Assembly: GCF_017592555.1 (NCBI RefSeq)
Contig: NZ_JAGFNS010000018.1
Span: 62,001 to 126,000, forward strand
DNA from: Actinoplanes flavus
GTDB lineage: Bacteria; Actinomycetota; Actinomycetes; Mycobacteriales; Micromonosporaceae
DNA length: 64,000 bases
Direction: 5' to 3'
Shown here: in pieces, positions 1 to 8,979 of the stretch
How positions within the stretch are numbered: position 1 is the stretch's first letter
Layout of the letters: every line of letters begins with the position of its first letter
Translations under genes and position numbers: made by a program
The notes under the pieces: model-generated
What the model saw: only the letters and a program-made list of their open reading frames with translations
What the model was told of the DNA's origin: nothing
Databases searched by the model: none

Positions 1-31
1 CGTCCGTCCATCCGTCCGGAAGCGGACAGTC

Positions 32-50
32 GGGTACGCATCGTGTACCC
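32..50. promoter_or_regulatory. inverted repeat upstream of methyltransferase
   Basis: A perfect inverted repeat, GGGTAC-7 nt-GTACCC, lies about 36 bp before the methyltransferase start. It could be an operator. A TACCGT hexamer at 73-78 sits where a -10 box for a leaderless transcript starting near 86 would be expected. No regulator gene is adjacent, so a regulatory role is only inferred. Confidence 0.3.
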
Positions 51-85
51 GGCCGGCCGCTTCCGGGACGCCTACCGTCAGTGAC

Positions 86-895
86 ATGACGAATCCAACC
101 GTGAAACAGAAGCATCGCGCCATGTGGGCCTCCGGCGACTACCCGGCGCTGGCCGCCGACATCGTCTCCCCACTCGGGCCGGTCCTCGTGGCCGCCGCGG
201 GCATCGGTTCCGGACAGACCGTCCTCGACGTCGGCGCGGGCACCGGCAACGCCGCGATCCCGGCCGCCCGCACCGGGGCCACCGTCACCGCCAGCGATCT
301 CACCCCGGAGCTGCTGGCGGCCGGCGAACGCCACGCCGCCGCCCTCGACACCAAACTCAACTGGATCGAGGCCGACGCCGAGGCCCTGCCCTTCGACACC
401 GCCTCGTTCGACACGGTCATCTCGTGCATCGGCGTCATGTTCGCCCCGTTCCACGAGACCGCCGCCGCCGAACTGCTCCGCGTCTGCCGTCCCGGCGGCA
501 CCATCGGCCTGATCAACTGGACGCCGGAGGGCTTCATCGGGCAGATGTTCGCCACCATGAAGCCGTACGCCGCCCCGCCGCCGCCCGGCGCCCAGCCCCC
601 ACCCCGCTGGGGCGACCCGGCCCACCTGGAAGCCCTGTTCGGCGACGGCGTCTCCGGGGTGACCGTGGAACGCCGCAACCTGCGGGTCACCCACTTCGGC
701 ACGCCGGAGGAGTTCCGCGACTACTTCAAGAGCGTCTACGGCCCCACCATCGCCGTCTACCGCACCATCGCCGGCGACCCGGACCGCGTCGCCGCCCTGG
801 ACGCCGACCTGGCCGCCCTGTGCGCCCGCTTCGACCAGGGCGGCGGCGCGCTGGACTGGGAGTATCTGCTCTACACCGCCACCCGTACGGCCTGA
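86..895 (+). CDS. class I SAM-dependent methyltransferase
   Basis: A 269-residue cytosolic protein of the Methyltransf_11/UbiE-like class. The SAM-binding motif I VLDVGAGTGNAAI is near residue 48. An acidic residue ending beta-2 (ASDLTPELL) and motif II/III-like segments (EADAEALPF, FDTVISCIGVMF, LRVCRPGGTIGLINW) follow in order, so the Rossmann-like fold is complete. The substrate cannot be told from sequence; similar proteins act on small molecules or quinones. No clear Shine-Dalgarno is visible and a TACCGT -10-like box ends 7 bp before the ATG, suggesting a leaderless start. It converges on the GNAT gene and their 3' ends overlap by 25 bp. Confidence 0.85.
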   Translation: MTNPTVKQKHRAMWASGDYPALAADIVSPLGPVLVAAAGIGSGQTVLDVGAGTGNAAIPAARTGATVTASDLTPELLAAGERHAAALDTKLNWIEADAEALPFDTASFDTVISCIGVMFAPFHETAAAELLRVCRPGGTIGLINWTPEGFIGQMFATMKPYAAPPPPGAQPPPRWGDPAHLEALFGDGVSGVTVERRNLRVTHFGTPEEFRDYFKSVYGPTIAVYRTIAGDPDRVAALDADLAALCARFDQGGGALDWEYLLYTATRTA

Positions 896-1599
896 GTTCG
901 CCGTGCCGCGGCCACCCGGCGGGTCGTGAAGCCGAGCCCCAGGTAGGTGGCCAGCGCCGCGGTGTTCCAGTAATCGACCAGGAGCGCGACCCGCTCCCGG
1001 CCGGGCAGCAACTCGTCGGCGACGAACGCGCAGATCGCCGCCCCGAGCCCGCGGCCCCGGGCCGACGGACGGGTCGCCACCCCGGACATGAACCCGATCT
1101 CCGCCGTCGACCACGCCTCGGCGGCGACCGTGAGCAGCGTTCCGTCGGTGTCGCGGATGCCCGCCCACCGCCGGACGCCGGAACCACCCGGACGGGCGTA
1201 CGACTCCGGGTAGGCCTCGTCGATCAGTGCGGCCACCTCGGCCCGGTCCTCGTCACCGAGCCAGGCGGCCGCACCGGTCGCCCGGCCCACCGGCGCGGTG
1301 GTCTCCATCCAGGCGAACGTGGCGCTCACCGCCAGCCCCGGCACCCGCGTCACCACCTCGGTGACCAGCTCCTCCGTGCCGAACGGCCGGAACGTCTCCC
1401 CGGTCTCCGCCAGCACCTCGGGCAGCAGGGCCGCCACCGCGCCCGGCGCGCCGTTCATCACCAGCCGGTCCCAGTGCGACAGATCGGGACACGCCACCAC
1501 GACCGCACCCGGCCGCCGCCAGACACGGGCCCCGGGCGCGTGCAGCGCCCACCGGACCAGCGGATCCCCCTCAACGGCGATATCGATCATGACCCCCAT
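871..1599 (-). CDS. GNAT family N-acetyltransferase
   Basis: A 242-residue protein whose C-terminal half carries the acetyl-CoA-binding signature of the GNAT fold: GVATRPSARGRGLGAAIC (R/Q-x-x-G-x-G/A loop) at about residues 170-190, followed by VALLVDYWNTAALATYLGLGF, the usual asparagine-containing motif B. The N-terminal half is a divergent GNAT-like domain without its own loop, as in two-domain GNAT proteins of actinobacteria. The substrate is unknown. A second in-frame ATG at 1588-1590 behind a G-run is an alternative start. The gene is convergent with the methyltransferase and has no operon partner. Confidence 0.8.
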   Translation of the reverse strand: MGVMIDIAVEGDPLVRWALHAPGARVWRRPGAVVVACPDLSHWDRLVMNGAPGAVAALLPEVLAETGETFRPFGTEELVTEVVTRVPGLAVSATFAWMETTAPVGRATGAAAWLGDEDRAEVAALIDEAYPESYARPGGSGVRRWAGIRDTDGTLLTVAAEAWSTAEIGFMSGVATRPSARGRGLGAAICAFVADELLPGRERVALLVDYWNTAALATYLGLGFTTRRVAAARRTQAVRVAV

Positions 1600-1624
1600 G
1601 CTGCCATCGACGACATCCCGCTCC

Positions 1625-1920
1625 CCGCCACCCTCACGCCCTCTCCTCTCCGGCCACCCTCACCCGCGCTCCTTCCCCGCTGCTCCCACCCGCGCTCCTT
1701 TCCCGCTGCTCTCACCCACTGCCTCCACGTCGTGCCGCTCCCACCCGCTCTGCTCCCCCGCCGCCCCCACCTGCTCTCCTCCCCCGCCGCCCCCACCCGC
1801 TCTCCTCCACCGCCGCCCCCACCCGCTCTCCTCCACCGCCGCCGTCACTCGCTCTCTCCCCCGCCGCCCTCAACTGCGCTCCTCCCCGCGACCCTCAGTC
1901 GGTCGTCTCTCCCGGCTCTC
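1625..1920. repeat. C-rich low-complexity block with ~27-bp tandem repeats
   Basis: Between the GNAT gene start and the DUF218 gene there is no credible gene. The plus strand is almost free of G-runs and consists of degenerate copies of a roughly 27-bp C/T-rich unit (core CACCCGCTCTCCTCC), best preserved at about 1770-1860. Open frames crossing it are compositional artefacts: they encode Ser/Pro/Arg-rich strings with no domain. Confidence 0.6.
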
Positions 1921-1966
1921 ACCCCGCGATGGGTATGGGTTGACCGGATTTGCCATCCTCGGTCCC

Positions 1967-2710
1967 GTGCCGAAGCGTTCCCTGTTCCGCAGCTGGTTTC
2001 CGTCCGACGGCGAGCGGCGTCTCCCGTCGCTCCGCGCTCTTCTTCAGGGCCGACGGCTGCGCCGCCTGCTGGTGGCGGGCACGCTGAGCGCGATTCTCGC
2101 GGTCACCGTCGCCTTCGGATGCACCACATGGGTACGCTCCGCGGCCGACGGCCACATCTACGACGCCGCGTCGGTTCCCGCCGCACCCGTCGCGCTGGTC
2201 CTCGGCGCCCAGGTCGACCCGAACGGCCAGCCGTCGGCGTTCCTGGCCGCCCGCCTGGAGATCGCCCGGCAGCTCCTGGAAGCCGGCAAGATCAAGGCGA
2301 TCCTGGTCTCCGGCGACCACGGCGAGTGGACCTACGACGAACCGGGCGCCATGCAGGCGTGGCTGGTCGCCCGCGGTGTCCCCGCCGACCGGGTGGTGCT
2401 CGACCACGCGGGCTTCGACACCTACGACTCGTGCGTCCGGGCTCGCAAGATCTTCGGCGTCGAGCAGGCGATCGTCGTCACCCAGAACTTCCATCTTCCC
2501 CGGGCCGTCGCCCTCTGCCGCGAGCAGGGCATCGACGCCACCGGGGTGGGCGACGACACGGCCCGCGCCTACAAGGACCTGTGGCTGCGGGGCGAGGTCC
2601 GCGAATACGGCGCCGCCGTCAAGGCTGCCGCCGACGTCCTCACCGCCCGCGACCCGGTCTTCCTGGGCCCACACGAGACCGGCGTGGAAACCGCCGTCCG
2701 CAACGGCTGA
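1967..2710 (+). CDS. DUF218 (SanA/YdcF-like) membrane-anchored protein
   Basis: A 247-residue protein if the GTG at 1967 is the start. The frame is open further upstream, but that part runs through the C-rich repeat and is not protein-like. Residues about 32-52 form one transmembrane helix (LLVAGTLSAILAVTVAFG) after a basic, cytosolic N-terminus, placing the rest outside the membrane. The DUF218 domain follows: VALVLGAQV, ILVSGDHGEWTYDEPGAM, VPADRVVLDHAGFDTYDSC, VVTQNFHLPRA. This matches E. coli SanA and relatives, which are linked to envelope barrier function without a settled biochemical activity. It stands alone; tandem repeats follow its stop. Confidence 0.82.
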   Translation: MPKRSLFRSWFPSDGERRLPSLRALLQGRRLRRLLVAGTLSAILAVTVAFGCTTWVRSAADGHIYDAASVPAAPVALVLGAQVDPNGQPSAFLAARLEIARQLLEAGKIKAILVSGDHGEWTYDEPGAMQAWLVARGVPADRVVLDHAGFDTYDSCVRARKIFGVEQAIVVTQNFHLPRAVALCREQGIDATGVGDDTARAYKDLWLRGEVREYGAAVKAAADVLTARDPVFLGPHETGVETAVRNG

Positions 2711-2738
2711 CCGCCCGTCGACACCTCCACCCACCGCC

Positions 2739-2885
2739 GGGCCGCACCGTCACGCACACCACCCCCGCCGGGCCGCACCGTCACACCGCCACCCCCGCCG
2801 GGCCGCACCGTCACACCGCCACCCCGGCCGGGCCGCACCGTCACGCCACCACCCCGGCCGGGCCGCACCATCACGCCCGCCACCG
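2739..2885. repeat. five-copy 30-bp tandem repeat
   Basis: The core GGGCCGCACCGTCAC starts at 2739, 2770, 2800, 2830 and 2860, a period of 30-31 bp, with a few substitutions between copies. It lies directly downstream of the DUF218 stop in a 0.9-kb gene-free stretch. There are no unique spacers, so it is a minisatellite-like tandem repeat and not a CRISPR. In one frame it would encode a ten-residue TPAGPHRHTA repeat, but no start or flanking domain supports translation. Confidence 0.75.
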
Positions 2886-3125
2886 CCCGACCACACCGTC
2901 ACGCTCCCACCACCCGGCCGCACCGTGACGGCGCTCGCCGCGAAGGCCGAGCGAGCCCCTCAACGGTGGTCGGCGGCACCTCAGGGCGGCCTTCAGCGGA
3001 GTCGGCGGCATCAAGTCCGACCGTCAGTGGGCTGGCGGCACCGCCAGCGCGACGGTCAGCAGAGCTCGACCCGACCGCTTCGCGATCAGGATCGCGGCGG
3101 TGGCACCACGAGCGCTCGCCATCCG

Positions 3126-3488
3126 GCGACCTTGGACGATTCACCACCGCATCCGGTGGCAACCCGTCCAAGATCCCGCCCGCCCGGCAAGCGCGAGACA
3201 ACCAGCACGCCACACCACCCACTCACGGCGACCTTGGACGAATCACCACCGCACCCGGTGGCAACGCGCCCAAGATCGCACGGTTCAGTGGGCCCGGGAC
3301 ACCCAGCACACCAACCCCCGCATACCCACACGGCGACCTTGAACGAATCACCACCGCACCCGGTGGCAACGCGTCCAAGATCGCACGGTTCAGTGGGCCC
3401 GGAACGCGCAGCACACCACCCCCGCATACCCACACGGCGACCGTGAACGAATCACCACCACATCCGGTGGCAACGCGTTCAAGATCGC
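3126..3488 (-). repeat. four-unit array of ~104-bp repeats, each with a long hairpin
   Basis: Four related units begin their hairpins at 3126, 3228, 3333 and 3437 (spacing 102, 105 and 104 bp). Each holds a 24-nt arm starting GCGACCTTGGACG (GCGACCGTGAACG in unit 4), a 4-nt loop and a 24-nt arm, ending CCAAGATCGC in units 2-4. On minus-strand RNA nearly all non-Watson-Crick positions become G-U wobbles; unit 2, for example, has 18 Watson-Crick pairs, 5 wobbles and 1 mismatch. Unit 4 replaces a G-C pair with A-T on both arms. A less structured part with GTTCAGTGGGCCCGG lies between units. The array is downstream of the SWIM gene on its coding strand, so it could be an operon 3' UTR. The rest of 2886-3599 shows nothing gene-like. 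Confidence 0.75.
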
Positions 3489-3599
3489 GCGGTTTGGTGG
3501 GCCCGGCACGCGCAGCACACCAGCAGCGCGACGACCAACGAAACCGGCCACCAAGCTGACGCGCGGGGCGCGAGCCGGCCGCACCGCCGGCGCGGCCGG

Positions 3600-5588
3600 T
3601 CAGCGGAGGTCGGCGGCCAGGCTGACGCGTAGGTAGGCGTCGACCCACGCCCGGGTGGCCTCGGCGCCTGGGTCGGGGCCGAGACGGGCCACCACCTCGT
3701 CGAGTGACGACGCCACCCGGTGCAGGCCGACCCGGGCGAGCGCCGCCCGCGCCGACCGCAGACGGTCGGTGTGTGCGCCCGGCAGGTGGGCGAGTCCGCT
3801 GTGCGCCGCTTCGGCGAGCACGTCGCGGGCCGCCGTCACCGCCTCGGCCAGCGGATCGCCCACGTCGGCGGTTCCGTCGGCGTTGCCGAGCCCCTGGCCG
3901 GTGGGTGGCATGGCCAGGTCGGGGACGACCGGCGGGCCGTCGGCGGCGATCGCGTACGGATCGATCACCACCCGCCCGCCGCTGCGGTGCACACTTCCGG
4001 CCACGAATCGTGGTCGCCCGCGGCACCCGTCGAGTGCCGCCGCGACCGCGTCGAGACGGCCGGGAGCGACCGCCGCGTGGGTGGCCTCGACCGTGGCCGT
4101 GACGCCGGAGCCGTCCCGGATCTCGACGCTGAGCCGCTGGGCGCCGGGCGCATACCAGCTTTCGCCCACCTCGGCGATCGCCAGCACCCGGACCAGTTCG
4201 GCGCGGACCCGGGCGCGGACCGGGCGTGGTGGCATGGCGTCCAGTTCGGCGGCGAGTTTCGCGTAGTCGTACGCGAGCAGCCCCGGTGGCAGCCCTTCCC
4301 AGGCGCCGTGGGACACGGTGACCGTGGACTTGGCGATCCGGCCGGCGCTGAGCCGCACCGTACGGCTGGCGCTCCGGATCGCGGACTCGGTGACCAGCAC
4401 CCCGGAGGCGATGGCGTCGACGGTGGCTCCGGCGATCCGCCGGCGGCCGAGGGCGGGACCGTCCTCGTCGGTCTCCCACTGCCGATGTGACACCAGGACG
4501 ACACCGCTGGCCGCCTGCCCGTGGAAGATCTCCACCCGCCGCTGGCCGTCGACCGCGGTGACCCGGGCGCCGAGACCGTCGAGCCGGACCCGGCGCAGTG
4601 GTGTCTCGGCCGCCTCCTCGGAGCCGAGCACCCGGGCCCGGTGCCCGGCGCCGCCGTCGGCGGTGACCGCGCGATGCCGGGCGAAGAGTTCCGCGATCAG
4701 GTCGGCGAGCCGTTCGGGGGCGTACCGGGCGCTGCGGTCCCGGTACGCGGTGAGCTGGTCGGCGAGTTCCGCGGTGGCGTCGAGGGGCCACCGCAGCCCG
4801 GCCCGGTCGAGGGCGGCCAGATGCCCGGCGGCGGCCGCGACGAGGCCGGGACCGGCGTGCACGGCCCCGGACCGCAGCACCTCGGCGGCGAACTCGATCA
4901 CCGTCTCGAGCCCGGAGCCGGTGACGGCGGCGCCCGGCGCCCCGCCGACGTCGACGGAGCACTCGTCGGCGCCGGGGTGCTGCTCGTCGGCCGCCCGGAA
5001 GGCCCAGACGGCGAGGGCGATGACGTCGTCGCGGACGCCGGCGCGGGCGTCGGTGTGCACATAGCCCAGGTCGCCGGGCACCAGGAACCGCACGGTCGCG
5101 GCGGGCAGCTCGGCCACCGGGGCGGCGCCGCGCCGGATCCGGGCGGTGTATCCGCTGCGGTGGGTGCGGCGGGCGGTCTCGACCAGCCGGCTCCCGATCC
5201 GGGTGGCCAGGTCCTCGTCGGTGAACCCACCCGGTGACCAGGCCGGCGCCTCGGCGGGCGGCTCGTCCTCCGACGGCGGGGTCTCCGGCAGCGCGGCCTG
5301 GTAGGCGAAGATCAGCCCGAGCAGGTGCCGGCAGGCCCCGGTCGCCCCGCACGTGCAGCGGCCCTGTTCCAGGCCGCCCTCCGGGAGTTCGGCGCGGACC
5401 CCGTCGGCGAACTCGGCGACGACGGTGGCGCCGTCCCCGGACGACAGCGCGGGTGGTTCCCGGTCGGCTTCGCGGGCGGCCCGTTTCACCAGGCCGCGGT
5501 TGGCGAGGGCGGCCAGCGCGTCGGCGTCGAGCGCCCGCAGGTCGGCCCGCACCGGCAGGCTCACCGATCCGCCCATGAGCTCGCTCAT
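3600..5588 (-). CDS. SWIM zinc-finger protein (YehQ-like)
   Basis: A 662-residue protein starting at an ATG whose first bases overlap the vWA stop (ATGA). The SWIM finger is at residues 78-88: C78-x-C80-x5-C86-x-H88, in the segment GRCTCGATGACRHLLGL. SWIM fingers bind nucleic acid or protein. The remaining ~570 residues form a long alpha/beta region without a recognisable catalytic motif, typical of bacterial SWIM proteins that accompany MoxR/vWA genes. It is the last gene of the five-gene operon and corresponds in position and type to E. coli YehQ. Its role is unknown; recognition of a target by the complex is my inference. Confidence 0.85.
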   Translation of the reverse strand: MSELMGGSVSLPVRADLRALDADALAALANRGLVKRAAREADREPPALSSGDGATVVAEFADGVRAELPEGGLEQGRCTCGATGACRHLLGLIFAYQAALPETPPSEDEPPAEAPAWSPGGFTDEDLATRIGSRLVETARRTHRSGYTARIRRGAAPVAELPAATVRFLVPGDLGYVHTDARAGVRDDVIALAVWAFRAADEQHPGADECSVDVGGAPGAAVTGSGLETVIEFAAEVLRSGAVHAGPGLVAAAAGHLAALDRAGLRWPLDATAELADQLTAYRDRSARYAPERLADLIAELFARHRAVTADGGAGHRARVLGSEEAAETPLRRVRLDGLGARVTAVDGQRRVEIFHGQAASGVVLVSHRQWETDEDGPALGRRRIAGATVDAIASGVLVTESAIRSASRTVRLSAGRIAKSTVTVSHGAWEGLPPGLLAYDYAKLAAELDAMPPRPVRARVRAELVRVLAIAEVGESWYAPGAQRLSVEIRDGSGVTATVEATHAAVAPGRLDAVAAALDGCRGRPRFVAGSVHRSGGRVVIDPYAIAADGPPVVPDLAMPPTGQGLGNADGTADVGDPLAEAVTAARDVLAEAAHSGLAHLPGAHTDRLRSARAALARVGLHRVASSLDEVVARLGPDPGAEATRAWVDAYLRVSLAADLR

Positions 5589-6700
5589 CGGCCCACCCGC
5601 TCGGCGATGAAGGCGGCCAGTTCGCCCGGTGTCATGGCGCCCACCCAGGCGCCGACGTTGGCGAGCTTCTGCGCGCACACCCGGTCGTACGCCGGATCCG
5701 CCTGCTCGTCCAGGGCCGCCAGACCGAGCACGATGCTTCCCTGTTCGACCAGTCCCCGTACGCCGCGCACCAGGTCGGCCTCCGATCCGCCCTCGAAGAA
5801 GTCACTGATCACCGCGACGATCGTCCGGCGCGGCTGTTCGACCAGCTGGGCCGCGTACCGGACCGCGCGGGCGATGTCGGTGCCGCCGCCGAGCTGCGAC
5901 TTCATCAGCAGCTCGACCGGGTCGCTGACGTCCGACGTCAGGTCCACCACCGCGGTGTCGAAGGCGATCAGATGGGTACGCACGCCGGGCAGCCCCCACA
6001 GGCAGGCCGCCGTGACCGCCGAGTGGATCACCGAGGACAGCATCGACCCGGACTGGTCGACCAGCAGGATCACCTGCCACTGGGAGAGCTGCCGCCGGGT
6101 GCGCGACATGAAGTACGGCGTCTCCACATACACCCGCTGCTCCTCCGGCCGGTAGTTGCCGAGGTTGGCACGGATGGTGCGCCGGGCGTCGAAGTCCCGG
6201 GCCTGCTTGAACCGGCTGGACCGCCGGGACCGGGCGCCGGAGAAGCTCTGCCGCACCTCGGTGGCGAGCCGTTCCATCAGGTCCCGGACGACGGCTTCGA
6301 CGATGCGCCGGGCCAGCCGCAGCACCTCCGGGTTCATCAGGTGCTTGGTCCGCAGGACGGCTCGCAGCAGGGAGGGGTTGGGTTCGATGCGCTGGAGCAC
6401 GGCGGGGTCGGTGACGATGTCGTCGATCTCGTACCGTTCGACGGCGTCGCGCTGCAACCGCTCGACCGTCTCCTTCGGGAAGAGCCGGGTGATGTCGTCC
6501 AGCCAGTCGACGGTGGTGAGCTGTGACGGTCCGGTGCCGCCCTGACGGCGGATGTCGCGCTGGTCGAGCTGTTCGTCGCGGCCGTACAGCCAGTCGAGTG
6601 CCGCGTCCTGGGCGGCCGCGTCGCCGGAGAGGCCGCCCAGGCAGCTTCCGGCCGGCTCGCCGAGGATGAGCCGCCAGCGTTCCAGGCCGATGTCGGTCAT
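5585..6700 (-). CDS. vWA domain protein of the CoxE/YehP type
   Basis: A 371-residue protein. The C-terminal half is a von Willebrand factor A domain with an intact MIDAS site: DQSGS at residues 215-219, a GGGTDIARA loop supplying the threonine, and VISDFFEGGS supplying the later aspartate. The N-terminal ~200 residues are helical (ETVERLQRDAVERYEIDD and on) and likely contact the AAA+ partner. vWA proteins of this type typically work with MoxR ATPases, with the metal site as the regulated contact. It overlaps both neighbours by ATGA, so translation of the operon is probably coupled. About the same size as E. coli YehP. Confidence 0.88.
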   Translation of the reverse strand: MTDIGLERWRLILGEPAGSCLGGLSGDAAAQDAALDWLYGRDEQLDQRDIRRQGGTGPSQLTTVDWLDDITRLFPKETVERLQRDAVERYEIDDIVTDPAVLQRIEPNPSLLRAVLRTKHLMNPEVLRLARRIVEAVVRDLMERLATEVRQSFSGARSRRSSRFKQARDFDARRTIRANLGNYRPEEQRVYVETPYFMSRTRRQLSQWQVILLVDQSGSMLSSVIHSAVTAACLWGLPGVRTHLIAFDTAVVDLTSDVSDPVELLMKSQLGGGTDIARAVRYAAQLVEQPRRTIVAVISDFFEGGSEADLVRGVRGLVEQGSIVLGLAALDEQADPAYDRVCAQKLANVGAWVGAMTPGELAAFIAERVGR

Positions 6701-8979
6701 CGGGTCTCCCCCGTACTGATCAGCCCGGCCTGGGCCAGGCGCCGCTCGACGGTCTCGTCCAGGGCGAGGCCGGCCGCCACGATCTCGGCCGGCACGGTGG
6801 TGCGCAGCAGGTCCCGGGCGTAGCCGTCGACGCCGCGGTGGGTCATCAGCCGTTCGCCGATGGTCTCCCGTTCGCGGGGCGGGAAGTATTCGAAGGCCTG
6901 CCGCAGCGCCGGGAGCGCCACCAGGAAGTCCTCCGCGCCGAACCCGGTGACGAGCTCGTCGAGCAGGCCGAGGATGCCGCCGGGGGCGAGCACCGGCTCG
7001 CGGGCCACGCCGAACAGCCCGGCCAGCCAGTCGCCGGCGGTCCCGGCCGCGAACGCGCCGCGGACCGCCTGCGCCGGATCCTCCAGGAAGGACTCGGCGA
7101 GGACGTGCCCGAGCCCGTAGAAGGCGCCGCGCAGGTCGGGTGGCGCGGCCCGGTCGGCGGCCACCCGTGCGGCGACCTCCACGGCGGCGACCCGGTCCAC
7201 GCCCACCGCCGCGGCGTGCAGCACCGCGTCCCGGACCGCCGCGACCGCCGCGATCCGCCCGCGGTCGGCCGGGGCGCCGGCGGCGTGCCAGCCCTCGGCC
7301 AGCCACAGGATGCGGCGGGCCGCGGCCGCCACCACCACGGCGAGCGCCTCGCTGCCGGCGGTGCCGAGGAGCCGGTCGTGCCGCCACAGCGCCAGCGTCA
7401 CGGCGAGCACCCGGCCCAGGACGGGCAGGTCGCTGCCGGCCGCGACGCCCTGGCGCAGCCGCTCGGGCACGTCCTCGCCGAGGTCGGTGACACCGCAGAG
7501 GGCCGCGTCGAAGAGGGTGTCGGCGAGCGCGCCGAGATCACCGGTGGCCTGGTCGATGCTCTCCGCGATCCGGGCGGCGGCCGCGGTCTCCAGGGTGGGG
7601 CCGTACCCGCCGGCCTCGATGAGGGCGGTCAGCCGCTGCTCGTGGTCGCGCACCGACCAGCGTTCGGCGAGGACCGGGTCGATGCCGGTGGCCGGGCCGG
7701 TGACCCGCCGGAAGCCGGGCACCGCGAGCACCCGGATCCGGTGCAGCACCCGGCTGATCTCGAGCCCGCGCGGGTCGAACAGGTCGATGTCGTGCTCGCC
7801 GGCCCGGTCGAGGCCGTGCCGCTCCAGTTCGGCGGTGGCGGCGTGCACGAGCGGCGGCAAGGGTGTGTCCGGGTGCAGGCGGCCGTGCCGGTCGCCGCTG
7901 AGGGCGGCGGTCATCTCGATCACGGCCGGGTGCTGCCCGGCCGTGACCGTGCCCCGCACGGCCCACGGCAGCGGCACGTCGAGGGCTTCGCTGACCAGGG
8001 CGGCGGCGAGGCCGTCGAGCACGTCCACCCGGGCCGGGCAGGAGTGGCCGCGCAGCCGGGCGAGCGCCTCGGCCCCGGCCCGCGCGGCGATCAGGTCAGC
8101 CGTGGAGACCGCCTGGCCGCGTTTGCGGAGCCGCTCGGCGACGGCGGTCACCAGGTGGCGGGCGGCCTGTTCCGGGCCGCCCTCCCAGAGCCGCTGGTAG
8201 TACTCCGGCGAGGGCATGCCGGACTGGTAGCCGCCGAACGCGTCGAGCCGCCGGAACGAGTAGGGCACCAGGTAGCTGCGCGCGGTGGCCCCGTCCGGCG
8301 GTTGCGGGATCTCCGGCCAGCCAGCATCGGCAGAGGCGGAGGCGGAGGCGAGGCGCAGCAGCGCGGGCCGGTGGAAGCCGCCGACCACCGCGACGACCGG
8401 CCGGTCCCCGGCGTCGGCGAGCGCCGCCCGGATCCAGCGGGCCATGTACGCCTCCCGGGCGGTGTCCGAGGGCCCCGCCTCGGCATCGCCCCGGATCACG
8501 TCGAAGTAGGCGGTCAGCCGTTCGGTGAGGCCCTCGCCGGGCCCCATCTCGACCACGTGGTCCCACAGCGCGTCGCTGTTGTCCACGCCGAAGGACTCGC
8601 ACAGCCGCCCGACCGCCTCGGCGTACCGCAGTTCGGCGTCGGCGTACCGGTTGTCCCGGTCGGCGAACGCCTCGTGCCAGGCCGGCAGGTCGATGAACCG
8701 GGTCTCGGCCCCGCACGCGCGGGCGGCCCGCAGCGCCTCCCACTCCGGCGAGTACTCGCAGAACGGCGCCCACGACCCGTGCCGGCGGCGCTCGTCGGCG
8801 TAGCTGGTGAAGATCGCGATCGGTAGCTCGTGGCCGAGCAGCAGCTCACCGATCCGCTGGTTCATGTCGGCCGGCCCCTCGATCAGCACGTGGGCCGGTC
8901 GCAGTGCGGCGATGGTGGCGCCGACCAGGCGGGCGCAGGCGGGGCTGTGGTGCCGGACCCCGATGACGGTGAGGCTCAT
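6697..8979 (-). CDS. DUF5682 family protein (YehM-like)
   Basis: A 760-residue protein, close to the length I recall for E. coli YehM. The N-terminal ~250 residues look like an alpha/beta enzyme domain: IGVRHHSPACARLV with paired histidines, HVLIEGPADMN, FIDLPAWHEAFADRDNRY, VVAVVGGFHRPAL. The histidine and acidic residues in these blocks are spaced like a metal or active site and recall the TraB/PrgY-ChaN class, which is only a resemblance. The C-terminal ~450 residues are helical and Ala/Leu-rich. The family has no assigned function. It overlaps the ATPase upstream and the vWA gene downstream by ATGA. Confidence 0.85.
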   Translation of the reverse strand: MSLTVIGVRHHSPACARLVGATIAALRPAHVLIEGPADMNQRIGELLLGHELPIAIFTSYADERRRHGSWAPFCEYSPEWEALRAARACGAETRFIDLPAWHEAFADRDNRYADAELRYAEAVGRLCESFGVDNSDALWDHVVEMGPGEGLTERLTAYFDVIRGDAEAGPSDTAREAYMARWIRAALADAGDRPVVAVVGGFHRPALLRLASASASADAGWPEIPQPPDGATARSYLVPYSFRRLDAFGGYQSGMPSPEYYQRLWEGGPEQAARHLVTAVAERLRKRGQAVSTADLIAARAGAEALARLRGHSCPARVDVLDGLAAALVSEALDVPLPWAVRGTVTAGQHPAVIEMTAALSGDRHGRLHPDTPLPPLVHAATAELERHGLDRAGEHDIDLFDPRGLEISRVLHRIRVLAVPGFRRVTGPATGIDPVLAERWSVRDHEQRLTALIEAGGYGPTLETAAAARIAESIDQATGDLGALADTLFDAALCGVTDLGEDVPERLRQGVAAGSDLPVLGRVLAVTLALWRHDRLLGTAGSEALAVVVAAAARRILWLAEGWHAAGAPADRGRIAAVAAVRDAVLHAAAVGVDRVAAVEVAARVAADRAAPPDLRGAFYGLGHVLAESFLEDPAQAVRGAFAAGTAGDWLAGLFGVAREPVLAPGGILGLLDELVTGFGAEDFLVALPALRQAFEYFPPRERETIGERLMTHRGVDGYARDLLRTTVPAEIVAAGLALDETVERRLAQAGLISTGETR

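Noticed and set aside
1298..1966. N-terminal extension of the DUF218 protein
   Set aside because: The frame is open but passes antisense through the GNAT gene and through the C-rich repeat; the membrane helix and domain begin after the GTG at 1967.
2739..2885. Possible CRISPR array from the regular 30-bp spacing
   Set aside because: The repeated units are contiguous, with no unique spacers and no cas genes nearby.
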